Positions 27,916-37,653 of a stretch of 64,000 bases of DNA are shown here, piece after piece. Origin of the DNA: Citromicrobium bathyomarinum (GTDB lineage Bacteria > Pseudomonadota > Alphaproteobacteria > Sphingomonadales > Sphingomonadaceae). The DNA lies in NCBI RefSeq assembly GCF_021021475.1, contig NZ_JAINWL010000004.1, positions 62,001 to 126,000 on the forward strand, in the 5' to 3' direction. The stretch's first letter is position 1. Each line of letters opens with the position of its first letter. Both the position numbers and the translations under genes were made by a program. The notes under the pieces are model-generated. The model was not told the origin of the DNA, made no database searches, and worked only from the letters and a program-made list of their open reading frames with translations.

Positions 27916-29151
27916 ATGATGGGCTCCACCAAGACCGGCTTGATCCACTGCCGCCGCCTGATCCTTACCCTCGGCATGGGCCTGCTGCTCGCCGGGTGCC
28001 AGATCATCCCGCAGGTCGATCCGCCCTATTCCCCGCCGCCGCCCTCGCAGCCGACAGGCCAGCAGGGCACGACCGACGACCGGCGGACCCCGCCCCCGAT
28101 CGACCGCAGCAGCCCCACCCCTCTGCCGCAGGAACCGGGCGACAGCACCCGCCACCGGGTCGCGCTGCTGGTGCCGACCACGGGGGATAACGGGCGCGTC
28201 GGCCAGTCGATCGCCAATGCGACGACGATGGCCCTGCTCGACACCAATGCCGACAGCCTGCGGATCACCACCTACGACACCGCCGACAATGCCCGCGAGG
28301 CCGCGCGCCGCGCGGTGGCGGACGGCAACCAGCTGATCCTGGGCCCGCTGCTGGGCAGCAACGTCGCCGACGTGCTGGCGGAGGCGCGCCCGCGCAATAT
28401 TCCGCTGATCGCTTTCTCCAACGATGTCAGCGTGGCTTCGCCCGATGTCTACCTGATGGGCCTGTCGCCCTCGCAGTCGGTCGCGCGTACGGTCCGCTTC
28501 GCGCAGAGCCAGGGCGCGCGCACTTATGGCGCGCTGGTGCCCGAGGGCGAGTATGGCCGCCAGGCCGAGCTCGCACTGCTCGAAGCGCTGCGCGGCGTCG
28601 GCGGTAGCCTGGTCGCGACCGAACGCTATGCGCGCAACGACGGGTCCGCCGCGAGCGCCGCGCGCCGCCTGCGTGCACGTGGCGGGTTCGACACGGTGAT
28701 GATCGCCGACAGCCCCCGGCTCGCAATCATCGCTGCGGCCGAGCTGCGCGACGAGACCGGCGCCGGCCCGCGCCTGCTCGGCACCGAATTGTGGAGCGGC
28801 GAAAGCGCCATTCCCGCCGCCGGAGTGATGCAGGGCGCGTTGTTCTCAGCCCTGTCCGATGCGCGCTATCGCCGCTTTTCGGAAAGCTACCGCAGCCGCT
28901 TCGGCGATTCCCCCTACCGGATCGCGACGCTGGGCTATGACGGCGTGCTGCTCGCGCTGCGGGTGGCGGGCAATGGCTGGCAGCCGGGGCGCCCCTTCCC
29001 CACCGGTCAGCTGACCGATGCGGGCGGCTTCCTCGGCCTCGACGGCGCGTTCCGCTTCAGCAGCGACGGCACTGCCCAGCGCGCGCTCGAAGTGCGCGAG
29101 GTGCGTGACGGGCAGGTCGTGGTGGTCTCCCCCGCGCCCGAGAGCTTCTAG
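27916..29151 (+). CDS. Penicillin-binding protein activator (LppC/LpoA-like) lipoprotein
   Basis: The product is 411 aa, with a lipoprotein signal (LLLAGC, Cys about residue 26), a Pro-rich linker (PPYSPPPPSQP) and a periplasmic-binding-protein fold (VALLVPTTGDNGRVGQSIANATTMAL...LGPLLGSNVADVL...IPLIAFSND). The fold matches LppC/LpoA, outer-membrane activators of the bifunctional synthase PBP1A; it lacks the TPR domain of E. coli LpoA. Tandem ATG codons at 27916 and 27919 are possible starts. The gene is divergent from rsmI (27 bases), the usual arrangement. Confidence 0.88.
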   Translation: MMGSTKTGLIHCRRLILTLGMGLLLAGCQIIPQVDPPYSPPPPSQPTGQQGTTDDRRTPPPIDRSSPTPLPQEPGDSTRHRVALLVPTTGDNGRVGQSIANATTMALLDTNADSLRITTYDTADNAREAARRAVADGNQLILGPLLGSNVADVLAEARPRNIPLIAFSNDVSVASPDVYLMGLSPSQSVARTVRFAQSQGARTYGALVPEGEYGRQAELALLEALRGVGGSLVATERYARNDGSAASAARRLRARGGFDTVMIADSPRLAIIAAAELRDETGAGPRLLGTELWSGESAIPAAGVMQGALFSALSDARYRRFSESYRSRFGDSPYRIATLGYDGVLLALRVAGNGWQPGRPFPTGQLTDAGGFLGLDGAFRFSSDGTAQRALEVREVRDGQVVVVSPAPESF

Positions 29152-29222
29152 CACGCGGAAATTGCGGACATCGCGCCCCTCCCGGCTTGTTATAGTCGGG
29201 TGGGGCGCTCACATTCACGACC

Positions 29223-31211
29223 ATGTCCGATGATCTGTTCGAAGGTACGCCGACCTCCAGCGGCGATTACGATTCCTCCTCGATCGAGGTGCTCGAAGGG
29301 CTGGAGCCCGTGCGCCGCCGCCCCGGCATGTATATCGGCGGGACGGACGACCGCGCGCTGCACCACCTCGCCGCCGAAGTGCTCGACAACTCGATGGACG
29401 AGGCGGTGGCGGGCCACGCGAGCCGGATCGAGGTCAAGCTGGAGGAAGGCAACCGCCTGACCATCGCCGATAACGGGCGCGGCATGCCGATCGACGAGCA
29501 TCCCAAGTTCCCCGGCAAGTCCACGCTGGAGGTGATCCTCTCCACTCTCCACTCGGGCGGCAAGTTCTCAGGGAAAGCCTATGCGACTTCGGGCGGCCTG
29601 CACGGCGTCGGCGTCAGCGTGGTCAACGCGCTGTCCGAACACACCCGGGTCGAGGTCGCGCGCGACAAGACGCTTTATGCGCAGGAATTCTCCAAGGGGC
29701 AGACGCTGGGCCCGATCGAGACGGTCGGCGCGGCGCCCAACCGACGTGGCACCACGGTCAGCTTCACCCCCGACCCGGAAATCTTCGGCCCGCGCCAGTT
29801 CAGCGCCAAGCGGCTGTTCAAGCTCGCGCGCTCGAAAGCCTACCTTTTCGCCGGTGTCGAGATCCGGTGGAAATGCGCCCCCAGCCTCGCGACCGACGAT
29901 GTGCCCGAGGAGGAAACTTTCAAGTTCCCCGGCGGGCTTGCCGACCACCTGACCCAGCGGGTCGCCGGGCGTGAATGCGTCACCGCGCAGCCCTTCGCCG
30001 GCAGCCAGGATTTCCCGAGCGTCGATGGCGTGTCCAACGGGCGGGTCGAATGGGCGATCGCCTGGCCGCTGTTCTCCGATGCCGCGACCAGCTGGTACTG
30101 CAACACCGTGCCCACGCCCGATGGCGGGACGCATGAACAGGGGCTACGCAACGCGCTGACCAAGGGCTTGCGCGCATTCGGCGAACTGGTCGGCCAGAAG
30201 AAGGCGAAGGACATTTCCGCCGACGACGTGATGGCGGGCGCCGAGGTGCTGCTGAGCGTCTTCATCCGCGATCCCCAGTTCCAGAGTCAGACCAAGGACC
30301 GGCTGACCAGCCCGGAAGCGACCAAGCTGGTCGAGAACGCGGTGCGCGACCATTTCGACCACTTCCTCGCCGACAATATGGAGCGCGGCAAGGCGCTGCT
30401 GGGCGAGGTGATGGAGCGGATGGACGAACGCCTGCGCCGCCGCGCCGAGCGTGAGGTCAAGCGCAAGACGGCCACGAATGCCAAGAAGCTGCGCCTGCCG
30501 GGCAAGCTGACCGACTGTTCGGGCGAAGGCGACAAGGAAACCGAGCTCTTCATCGTCGAGGGCGATTCCGCGGGCGGCAGCGCCAAGCAGGCGCGCGACC
30601 GCAAGACGCAGGCGATCCTGCCGATCCGCGGCAAGATCCTCAACGTCGCCAGCGCCTCCGCCGACAAGATCCGCGCCAACAGCGAAATCGCGGACCTCAT
30701 CCTCGCGCTCGGCTGCGGGGTGCGCAAGGACTGCGATGCCGATCAGCTGCGCTACGACCGCGTGGTCATCATGACCGATGCCGATGTCGACGGCGCGCAT
30801 ATTGCGACGCTGCTGATGACGTTCTTCTTCCAGGAAATGCCCGACCTGGTGCGCAAGGGGCACCTGTTCCTCGCCCAGCCGCCGCTCTACCGCCTGACCG
30901 CGGGCAAGGAGAGCCGCTATGCCCGCGACGAGGAGCACCGGCGCGAGCTGGAAGAGACGGTGTTCAAGGGCAAGAAGATCGAGATCAGCCGCTTCAAGGG
31001 CCTCGGCGAAATGAACCCCGCGCAATTGCGCGAGACCACCATGCACCCTGACAGCCGCAGCCTGATCCGCATCACCCTGCCCCCTGAGTTCGAGGACCGC
31101 GCGGCGGTGAAAGAGCTCGTCGGGCAGCTGATGGGCCGCAATCCGGAGCACCGCTTCCAGTTCATCCAGAACAAGGCGGGCGATCTGGATCGGGAGTTGA
31201 TCGATGCTTGA
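29223..31211 (+). CDS. parE: DNA topoisomerase IV subunit B
   Basis: ParE is the ATPase subunit that decatenates chromosomes with ParC. It has the GHKL ATPase (VLEGLEPVRRRPGMYIGG, AEVLDNSMDEAVAG, GRGMPIDEHP, SGGLHGVGVSVVNALS), a transducer domain, and TOPRIM (FIVEGDSAGGSAKQARDRKTQ). The IGGTDDR form distinguishes it from GyrB. The 662-aa product is full length. The downstream repeat begins 10 bases after its stop. Confidence 0.94.
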   Translation: MSDDLFEGTPTSSGDYDSSSIEVLEGLEPVRRRPGMYIGGTDDRALHHLAAEVLDNSMDEAVAGHASRIEVKLEEGNRLTIADNGRGMPIDEHPKFPGKSTLEVILSTLHSGGKFSGKAYATSGGLHGVGVSVVNALSEHTRVEVARDKTLYAQEFSKGQTLGPIETVGAAPNRRGTTVSFTPDPEIFGPRQFSAKRLFKLARSKAYLFAGVEIRWKCAPSLATDDVPEEETFKFPGGLADHLTQRVAGRECVTAQPFAGSQDFPSVDGVSNGRVEWAIAWPLFSDAATSWYCNTVPTPDGGTHEQGLRNALTKGLRAFGELVGQKKAKDISADDVMAGAEVLLSVFIRDPQFQSQTKDRLTSPEATKLVENAVRDHFDHFLADNMERGKALLGEVMERMDERLRRRAEREVKRKTATNAKKLRLPGKLTDCSGEGDKETELFIVEGDSAGGSAKQARDRKTQAILPIRGKILNVASASADKIRANSEIADLILALGCGVRKDCDADQLRYDRVVIMTDADVDGAHIATLLMTFFFQEMPDLVRKGHLFLAQPPLYRLTAGKESRYARDEEHRRELEETVFKGKKIEISRFKGLGEMNPAQLRETTMHPDSRSLIRITLPPEFEDRAAVKELVGQLMGRNPEHRFQFIQNKAGDLDRELIDA

Positions 31212-31220
31212 GGGTTGTTG

Positions 31221-31333
31221 CCCCTCATCCAGGCGTCGCTAGTCACTTGCGTGACAAGCTCTGCCATCCTTCTCCCAACGGGAGAAGGATGGCAGGTGTG
31301 GCGCGAAGCGCTTAGCCGGAGTTGGATGAGGGG
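31221..31333. repeat. Left inverted repeat of the DUF559 element
   Basis: The outer ends CCCCTCATCC and GGATGAGGGG pair with each other. A perfect 16-bp inner stem (CTGCCATCCTTCTCCC, 31261-31276, with 31280-31295) closes a 3-base loop. The last six codons and the stop of the DUF559 gene are encoded here. The strong hairpin also sits right after parE and could terminate its transcript. Confidence 0.85.
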
Positions 31334-31653
31334 CCTACCTGCCGCTCCAGTTCCGCCAGCACGCCCTCAGTATTGTCCATCACCTCGTGGTTCCAGAATC
31401 GCACGACGCGGTAGCCCTCGCTTTCCAGCCATTGCGTGCGGGGCCGGTCGCTCTCTTCAGAATGCTGCCCGCCGTCGAGTTCGATGACGAGCAGCAATTC
31501 GTGGCAGTAGAAGTCGACGATGTAGCGCCCCAGCGGCACTTGCCTGCGAAACTTGAGGTTGCAGAAGCGTCGGTTGCGAAGGTGCGACCAGAGCAGTGCT
31601 TCGGCGTCGGTTAAAGCTTTGCGTAATTCCCGGGCGCGCTTGATCTCTCTCAT
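31312..31653 (-). CDS. DUF559 endonuclease-like protein
   Basis: The product is 113 aa, full length for the family. The PD-(D/E)xK-type active site is visible as D47 (YIVDFYCHE), E58 and D60 (VIELDGGQHS), followed by RVVRFWNHEV. The N-terminus (ARELRKALTDAEALLWSHLRNRR) is the standard DUF559 helix. DUF559 is related to Vsr-like nucleases, but its role is not established. The last six residues (PSSNSG, from within VGPSSNSG) and the TAA stop come from the flanking repeat. No methylase partner is adjacent. Confidence 0.88.
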   Translation of the reverse strand: MREIKRARELRKALTDAEALLWSHLRNRRFCNLKFRRQVPLGRYIVDFYCHELLLVIELDGGQHSEESDRPRTQWLESEGYRVVRFWNHEVMDNTEGVLAELERQVGPSSNSG

Positions 31654-31661
31654 TTGCTTAC

Positions 31662-31776
31662 CCCCTCATCCAACTCCGACTAGGCTCCTTCGTCGCCAAG
31701 TCTTCATATCCTTCTCCCCTGGGAGAAGGATAGCTGAGCTTGTCGCGACAGCGACTAGCGATGCTTGGATGAGGGG
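31662..31776. repeat. Right inverted repeat of the DUF559 element
   Basis: This is the second copy of the palindromic repeat, starting eight bases upstream of the DUF559 ATG. Outer ends are CCCCTCATCC and GGATGAGGGG. A perfect 12-bp inner stem (TATCCTTCTCCC, 31707-31718, with 31721-31732) has a 2-base loop. Relative to the left copy it is inverted. With no other gene between 31654 and 31840, it makes up most of that gap. Confidence 0.85.
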
Positions 31777-31840
31777 GCTTGCCGACAAAAAAATCCCTTG
31801 CCCCCTGTAAGAAATCCGCTCCTTGGCCGACTAAAGGCGC

Positions 31841-32362
31841 ATGACCGGGCAACAGGCCACTCTTTACCACCAGGCGGGCGAGCAGTTCGCGCCGGCCATC
31901 GCGCGGCTTGCCCGGGCGATGGAGCGCGATGCGGACAAGGCGCGCGATCTGGAGCAGGATATCCATCTGGAGCTGTGGCGCAGCTTCGAACGCTTCGATG
32001 GCAAGTGCGCGCTCAAGACCTGGGTGTTTCGCGTCGCCCACAACGTTGCGGCGGACCATGTCGGGCGCGATGCGCGTAAGCCTGCCACCGTCGATATCGA
32101 TGAGCTCGACAGCCTGACCGCGACCGGTGAAGGCGAGGTTGCGCGGGCCGAGACCCACGCGCTCCAGCGCCTCCACGCCATAATCCGCACCCTCCCCCTG
32201 CTCGACGCGCAGGTGATCCTGCTGTGGCTCGAAGGCCATTCGGGCGCGGAGATCGCGGAGGTGACGGGCCTGTCCAGCGGCGCGGTCGCCACCCGCCTCT
32301 CGCGGTTGAGGGAGAAACTCGCCGCGCAATTCGAACTTCCGGAGATCGACCATGACCGATGA
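31841..32362 (+). CDS. ECF-type RNA polymerase sigma factor
   Basis: The product is 173 aa with region 2 (DIHLELWRSFERFDGKCALKTWVFRVAHNVAADHV) and region 4 (LPLLDAQVILLWLEGHSGAEIAEVTGLSSGAVATRLSRLREKL). It has no extra domains. AAAGG lies just ahead of the ATG. The overlapping downstream membrane protein is a candidate anti-sigma factor by position. Signal and regulon are unknown. Confidence 0.92.
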   Translation: MTGQQATLYHQAGEQFAPAIARLARAMERDADKARDLEQDIHLELWRSFERFDGKCALKTWVFRVAHNVAADHVGRDARKPATVDIDELDSLTATGEGEVARAETHALQRLHAIIRTLPLLDAQVILLWLEGHSGAEIAEVTGLSSGAVATRLSRLREKLAAQFELPEIDHDR

Positions 32363-32924
32363 TCTCAAGCAGATCTGGCAGGCCGAGGGCGCTGCCGAAA
32401 CCTTCACCAAGCCGGAGAATCTCATGGACCGCAGCAGTACATTCGAACGCAAGATCCGTCGGCGCAATATCCTGGAATATGCGGCGGGCGTGCTCGTCCT
32501 GCTCGCCAGCGTGCCGACATGCCTGATGTTCGCAGGGATGGGCGAATGGTTGCTGGCCGGATCGATGGGGCTGATGGTCCCGGCGACGCTGTTCGTCCTG
32601 TGGAACCTGCACCGCCGCGCATCGAACCTCGCGCGTCGTCCGGAAGAGGACTGCCGCAGCCATCTGAGCGCGCAGTACCGGCGGCAGGCGGAGGCGCTGC
32701 GCAAGGTTCCGCTGTGGTACGTCGCGCCGTTCGTGCCCAGTGTTCTGGGCGTCTACGGCACGGTCGCGATCAAGGCGATGGGGGTACGCCCGGCAGCCGA
32801 GATCATCGAGAGGATCGGCTTACCGATGGGCGCGACCCTCGCCTTCTTCGGCTTCGTCATCTGGCTCAACCTGCGTGCCGCGAAGGCGCTGCAGCGGCAG
32901 GCCGAGGAGTTGGAGCAGGCGTGA
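32352..32924 (+). CDS. Membrane protein downstream of the ECF sigma factor
   Basis: The product is 190 aa: a 50-residue soluble N-terminus (DDLKQIWQAEG...), two adjacent membrane helices near residues 38-78, a polar middle, and two more helices near 120-165. It overlaps the sigma factor gene by 11 bases, so the two are co-translated. No zinc-anti-sigma motif (HxxxCxxC) is present. The position suggests it may hold or modulate the sigma factor, but no family is recognised. Confidence 0.72.
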   Translation: MTDDLKQIWQAEGAAETFTKPENLMDRSSTFERKIRRRNILEYAAGVLVLLASVPTCLMFAGMGEWLLAGSMGLMVPATLFVLWNLHRRASNLARRPEEDCRSHLSAQYRRQAEALRKVPLWYVAPFVPSVLGVYGTVAIKAMGVRPAAEIIERIGLPMGATLAFFGFVIWLNLRAAKALQRQAEELEQA

Positions 32925-32938
32925 CCAGCTTGCCTGCC

Positions 32939-34153
32939 CTATTCGCTCCGCGTGGTATGGATGTGCAGGGTGCCTTCGAGCGTACGATGGACCGGGCACT
33001 TGTCCGCGATCTCGATCAGCCGGTCGCGCTGCTCGGCGGTCAGATCGTCGCCCAGCAGCGTGATCTCGCGGTGGAGCGCCTGGACCTTCGCCTCGTCCTC
33101 CTCGCAATGGTCGCAGTCGCGCCCGTGATCCCGCTCGTGCGTCACCGCCACCCGCGCGCCCTCGAAGGGCAGCCCCTTGCGATCCGCGTACATCTTCATC
33201 GTCATCGCGGTACAGGTGCCCAGCGCTGCGTTCAGCAGGTCGTAGGGCGTGGGTCCGGTATCGTCGCCGCCATGGCCGCGCGGCTCGTCGGAGACGAAGC
33301 GGTGCGAGGGGGTGTGAACCTCGGTGCCGAACTTGCCGTGGCCGGTGCACACGACAACGCCGGTCTCCGGATGCGGCCAGTCGGCCTTCATCGGCAGGTA
33401 GCGTGCGCCCCACGCGGCGATGATGTCCGCGATGAAATGCGCGTCGTCCGCCTTGGTCAGCAGATGATCCGCCTCGCCAAGACTGATGAAGCTCTTCGGG
33501 TGACGCGCTGCCTCGTAGAGCGCAGAGGCATTCTCGATCCCCACGATCTGGTCGGTCGGCGAATGCGCGATCAGGATCGGCAGGCGCAGGCGGCCGACCA
33601 ACTCGGGCAGGTCGATCGCGCGCGTCTTGTCGAGGAATTCGCGGCTGAGGTGGAAGGCGCGCCCGCCGATGGTCACCTCACCCTGCCCGTCCCGCTCGAT
33701 CGCGGCGAGATCACCGTTGATATTGCCGAGCACGTGGGGAACGTCGGACGGCACGCCGATCGTGGCCACGCCCGCGATCCGGTCGTGTCCGATCATATCC
33801 GCCGCGGCGAGCACCGCCGCCCCGCCCAGGCTGTGCCCGATCATCAGGATCGGCCCGCCGAACCGGGTGCACAAATGGTCGGCCGAGGCGACCAGATCCT
33901 CGATATCGCTGGCAAAGCCCGCGCGGCCGAAATCGCCGCCGCTGCCGCCCAGCCCGGTGAAGTCGAACCGCAGCGTCGCGATCCCCTGCCGGGCGAGCGC
34001 GCGCGTCACCTCGACCGCCGCCTTGCTCTGCTTCGTGCAGGTAAAGCAATGCGCGAACACCGCCGCCCCGCGCACCAGCCCGGTCGGCATTTCGAGCGCA
34101 CCCGCCAGTTCGTAGCCGCGCGTGGTCGCGATGGTGATCTGTTCGGTGGGCAT
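32939..34153 (-). CDS. Alpha/beta hydrolase-OsmC fusion protein
   Basis: The product is 404 aa. Residues 1-250 form an alpha/beta hydrolase with the nucleophile elbow GHSLGG (S108) and a C-terminal His (GEADHLL). Residues 260-404 form an OsmC-like peroxidase domain with the peroxidatic Cys in GTCTAMTMKMYADRKG and the resolving Cys in DKCPVHRTLEG. OsmC proteins reduce organic hydroperoxides, and the fused hydrolase may supply or remove an acyl substrate. The ATG at 34151-34153 has AGGA 8 bases upstream; the longer frame is antisense to the next gene. Confidence 0.92.
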   Translation of the reverse strand: MPTEQITIATTRGYELAGALEMPTGLVRGAAVFAHCFTCTKQSKAAVEVTRALARQGIATLRFDFTGLGGSGGDFGRAGFASDIEDLVASADHLCTRFGGPILMIGHSLGGAAVLAAADMIGHDRIAGVATIGVPSDVPHVLGNINGDLAAIERDGQGEVTIGGRAFHLSREFLDKTRAIDLPELVGRLRLPILIAHSPTDQIVGIENASALYEAARHPKSFISLGEADHLLTKADDAHFIADIIAAWGARYLPMKADWPHPETGVVVCTGHGKFGTEVHTPSHRFVSDEPRGHGGDDTGPTPYDLLNAALGTCTAMTMKMYADRKGLPFEGARVAVTHERDHGRDCDHCEEDEAKVQALHREITLLGDDLTAEQRDRLIEIADKCPVHRTLEGTLHIHTTRSE

Positions 34154-34256
34154 ATCGGGAATCCTGAGAAATCTGAGCGATGGCGTGTAGCCATTTCGCC
34201 CAGTCGTGCAAATTTTGTCACGCAAATCGTTAGGCAACCGCAAGGGGAGAACCAGC

Positions 34257-35576
34257 ATGCAAATGCAGACACTTCGCGCAATGATGCTCGGCACCGCGCT
34301 GGCCGTGGCCAGCGTCGCCACAACCGCCAGCCCGGCCTATGCCCAGGCAGGCACCGAGGCGAGCGAGGAGGCTGCGCTGCAGGCCCGCCTCGAAGCGCGC
34401 GCGGACGATGTGATCGCGGTCATCAATGGCGAGAAGCCGGCCGACGAGGTGTTCGCCCCGGCGTTCCTCGCGCAGGTTTCGCCAGAACAGTTCACGCAGA
34501 TCAGCCAGCAGATGACCTCGCAGTTCGGTGCGGCGATGGGCGTCGAAACGGTCGAGCCGGTCAATGCCAGCACGGCCAAAATCACGCTGCGCTTCGAAAA
34601 GGCGCTGGCGAGCGGGCCGCTGGGCCTGCAGGCGCAGGCGCCCTTCCTGATCGAGACGCTGTTGCTGCAGGATTTCCAGCAGCTGGATGACGGGCCGGAC
34701 AAGATCGACGCGGACATCGCGGCGCTTTCGGGCAGCACGGCGGCGTGGTTCGGTCCGCTCGATGGTGAGGCGATCTACAGCTATGGCGATCCGGCAAAGC
34801 CCTACGCACTGGGCTCCGCGTTCAAGCTTTACGTCCTCGCCGCGCTGTCGCGCGCGGTGAGCGAGGGGCGGCTCGCGTGGGACGATGTCGTGCCACTCGA
34901 CGCCAAGAGCTTTCCCAGCGGCATCATGCAGACCTGGCCTGACGGCACGCCGGTGACGCTCCAGACCGCGGCGATCCTGATGATCTCGATCAGCGACAAC
35001 ACCGCGACCGATCTGGTGATGCGCACGGTCGGGCGCGATGCGGTGGAGGCGGAGATGCGCGCCAGCGGCCACGCGGGCGGCGGCAAGACGCTGCCCTTCC
35101 TCACCACGCGCGAGATGTTCTCGCTCAAGGCGGGCGATATGGGCGAAGCCTATGCTGCGGCGGACGTGGCGGAGCGGCGCGCGATGCTCGAAACGCTCGA
35201 CAGCGACGAACTGACCCGCAAGCGGGTAATGGAGGTGTTCACCTCGGGCACGCCGGTGCTGATCGAGGATATCGAATGGTTCGCCAGCATGCGCGACGAG
35301 CTGGGCCTGATGCGCCTGCTCGCCGATCTGCCAGAGGATACCGCGCGCCGGATCATGAGCGTCAACACCGCGCTGAGCGAGGCGGAGCGCGAGGGTTGGA
35401 GCTATGTCGGCTACAAGGGCGGGTCCGAGGCCGGGGTGCGCAACCTCTCGTGGCTGCTGCGCGATGGCGACGGGCGCTGGTACATGCTGGCAATCAGCCA
35501 GATGGACCCCGCGAGCGAGATCGACACCACCGCACTGCTGATGATCGCCAAGCGCATCCTGACGCTCAAGGAATAG
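34257..35576 (+). CDS. Class A beta-lactamase-fold serine hydrolase
   Basis: The product is 439 aa with a Sec signal peptide (cleavage near AYA-Q, residue 30). An N-terminal 130-residue domain (DUF3887-like by position) precedes a class A beta-lactamase fold: SAFK at residues 187-190 (the SxxK motif), SDN at 246-248, and YKGGSEAG as the KTG-like element. It lacks an obvious Glu166 equivalent segment, so lactamase activity is uncertain; it may be a carboxypeptidase- or esterase-like relative. AAGGGGAG lies ahead of the ATG. Confidence 0.85.
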   Translation: MQMQTLRAMMLGTALAVASVATTASPAYAQAGTEASEEAALQARLEARADDVIAVINGEKPADEVFAPAFLAQVSPEQFTQISQQMTSQFGAAMGVETVEPVNASTAKITLRFEKALASGPLGLQAQAPFLIETLLLQDFQQLDDGPDKIDADIAALSGSTAAWFGPLDGEAIYSYGDPAKPYALGSAFKLYVLAALSRAVSEGRLAWDDVVPLDAKSFPSGIMQTWPDGTPVTLQTAAILMISISDNTATDLVMRTVGRDAVEAEMRASGHAGGGKTLPFLTTREMFSLKAGDMGEAYAAADVAERRAMLETLDSDELTRKRVMEVFTSGTPVLIEDIEWFASMRDELGLMRLLADLPEDTARRIMSVNTALSEAEREGWSYVGYKGGSEAGVRNLSWLLRDGDGRWYMLAISQMDPASEIDTTALLMIAKRILTLKE

Positions 35577-35647
35577 GCGCGGCCCCTTGCAGCGCGCCGC
35601 GCAGGCCCCTAGCAAGTTTCGAAACAGGACTTGATAGGGCTCGGTAG

Positions 35648-36493
<846 letters not shown>

Positions 36494-36567
36494 GGCTGCT
36501 TCGGGCAGCATATTCCAGCTAGGTCGAGCGCGATTCTTCCCATATGCTTCCCCGCGAGGGGGAGCAT

Positions 36568-37623
36568 ATGTCACGCCTGTCACTTCTGATTTTCATCACG
36601 CTCGGTTGCGCGACGCCGGTTGCAGCCGAGCCTCAGCCGCTCGACGTCGATCCGCAGGCGGACTGGGTTCACGAACCGACCGGGCTGAACTTTCCCGCGC
36701 GGATCAGGGACCTCGCGCGCGATCGGATCGTCAGCTATCTGGCGGACGAGAACAATGTCGGCGCGACCTATTTTACCGCCGACGACAGCGAGATCCTGTC
36801 GGTTTATGTCTACCGGGCCGCAAGCTACGACGTCTCCATGATGGCCGACGCCGCGATGGCCGCGGTATCCTCTAACGACCGGTTGGGCACCATCGATACG
36901 GAAGGCGCGCTTTTTTCGACTTTCGGTGATGAGGCGATTGGCAAGGATAGCGGCGTCCTGGCGAGCTTTCCGGTGGACGGCCCCTATCGATCGACCGCGC
37001 TGGCCCTGTTCCGCTCCGGCAACTGGCTTATCAAGCTGCGCCTGTCGTCGAAGCAGGTCGATGCGCAGACGCTGGACAAGCGACTGGCGCTGCTCGCATC
37101 CGGACTTCCGCTGACACCCCCGCCCTACTCCGCACCGCCCGCATACCGTCTCGCAGATTGCGGAAACGTGCCCGCGCGCGGGCAGGTCGGCCGGCGAGAG
37201 CTGTCGACGACCGACTGGATCATTGCGACCACGGTGATTTCGATTTCCTATGACGAGAGTGTTCAGGACCAGATCGCGGAGAAAACGGGTCAGCGCGACA
37301 CCCGGCGCCTGTGCCGGGACGCTCGCTCGAAGCCGGTGCGCATGTTCTACCGCGAGGCGGAGAGCGGCGAACCTTCGGCGATCGTGTTCGGCGATTCCGG
37401 GACGGTAGCCAGTGTCGGAACCGCCGATATCACGCTGGACAAGAAGACGCCGCCTCCGGTGATCCTCGCGATCGGCAACGGCATGAAAACCGAATTTTTC
37501 CAAGGCTTCGGGAGCATTCCCGGGTTCGATCAGATGATGCAGGTGCTCGAGAAGGGCCGCGTCATGGCGAGCGTCGAGCGTACCCCCGAAGGGTCCGCAA
37601 TCACGCTTCCCCCGCCTGATTAG
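36568..37623 (+). CDS. Secreted hypothetical protein
   Basis: The product is 351 aa with a signal peptide (MSRLSLLIFITLGCATPVAA; the internal GC may instead be a lipobox-like Cys). The mature part has beta-rich segments, a Pro-rich hinge (LPLTPPPYSAPPAY), and three further Cys. The ATG at 36568 follows AGGGGGAG; an in-frame ATG at 36544 is less likely. I recognise no domain. GC content looks a little lower than in the neighbours. It is a candidate partner of the MoxR ATPase by position only. Confidence 0.7.
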   Translation: MSRLSLLIFITLGCATPVAAEPQPLDVDPQADWVHEPTGLNFPARIRDLARDRIVSYLADENNVGATYFTADDSEILSVYVYRAASYDVSMMADAAMAAVSSNDRLGTIDTEGALFSTFGDEAIGKDSGVLASFPVDGPYRSTALALFRSGNWLIKLRLSSKQVDAQTLDKRLALLASGLPLTPPPYSAPPAYRLADCGNVPARGQVGRRELSTTDWIIATTVISISYDESVQDQIAEKTGQRDTRRLCRDARSKPVRMFYREAESGEPSAIVFGDSGTVASVGTADITLDKKTPPPVILAIGNGMKTEFFQGFGSIPGFDQMMQVLEKGRVMASVERTPEGSAITLPPPD

Positions 37624-37653
37624 GTGTTTGGCAGGAGGGCCTTGCCCCCCCCC

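Larger units (their letters stand above)
31221..31777. mobile_element. Putative mini-element: DUF559 gene between 115-bp inverted repeats
   Basis: Two related hairpin-forming repeats (31221-31333 and 31662-31776) lie in inverted orientation around a single nuclease-family gene. Reverse-complementing the left repeat aligns it with the right one along its length (shared CCCCTCATCCAACTCCG start, ATCCTTCTCCC/GGGAGAAGGAT core and GAGCTTGTC...GACTAGCGA end). The gene's stop codon lies inside the left repeat. No transposase is present and no target-site duplication is evident, so mobility is an inference. Confidence 0.5.
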
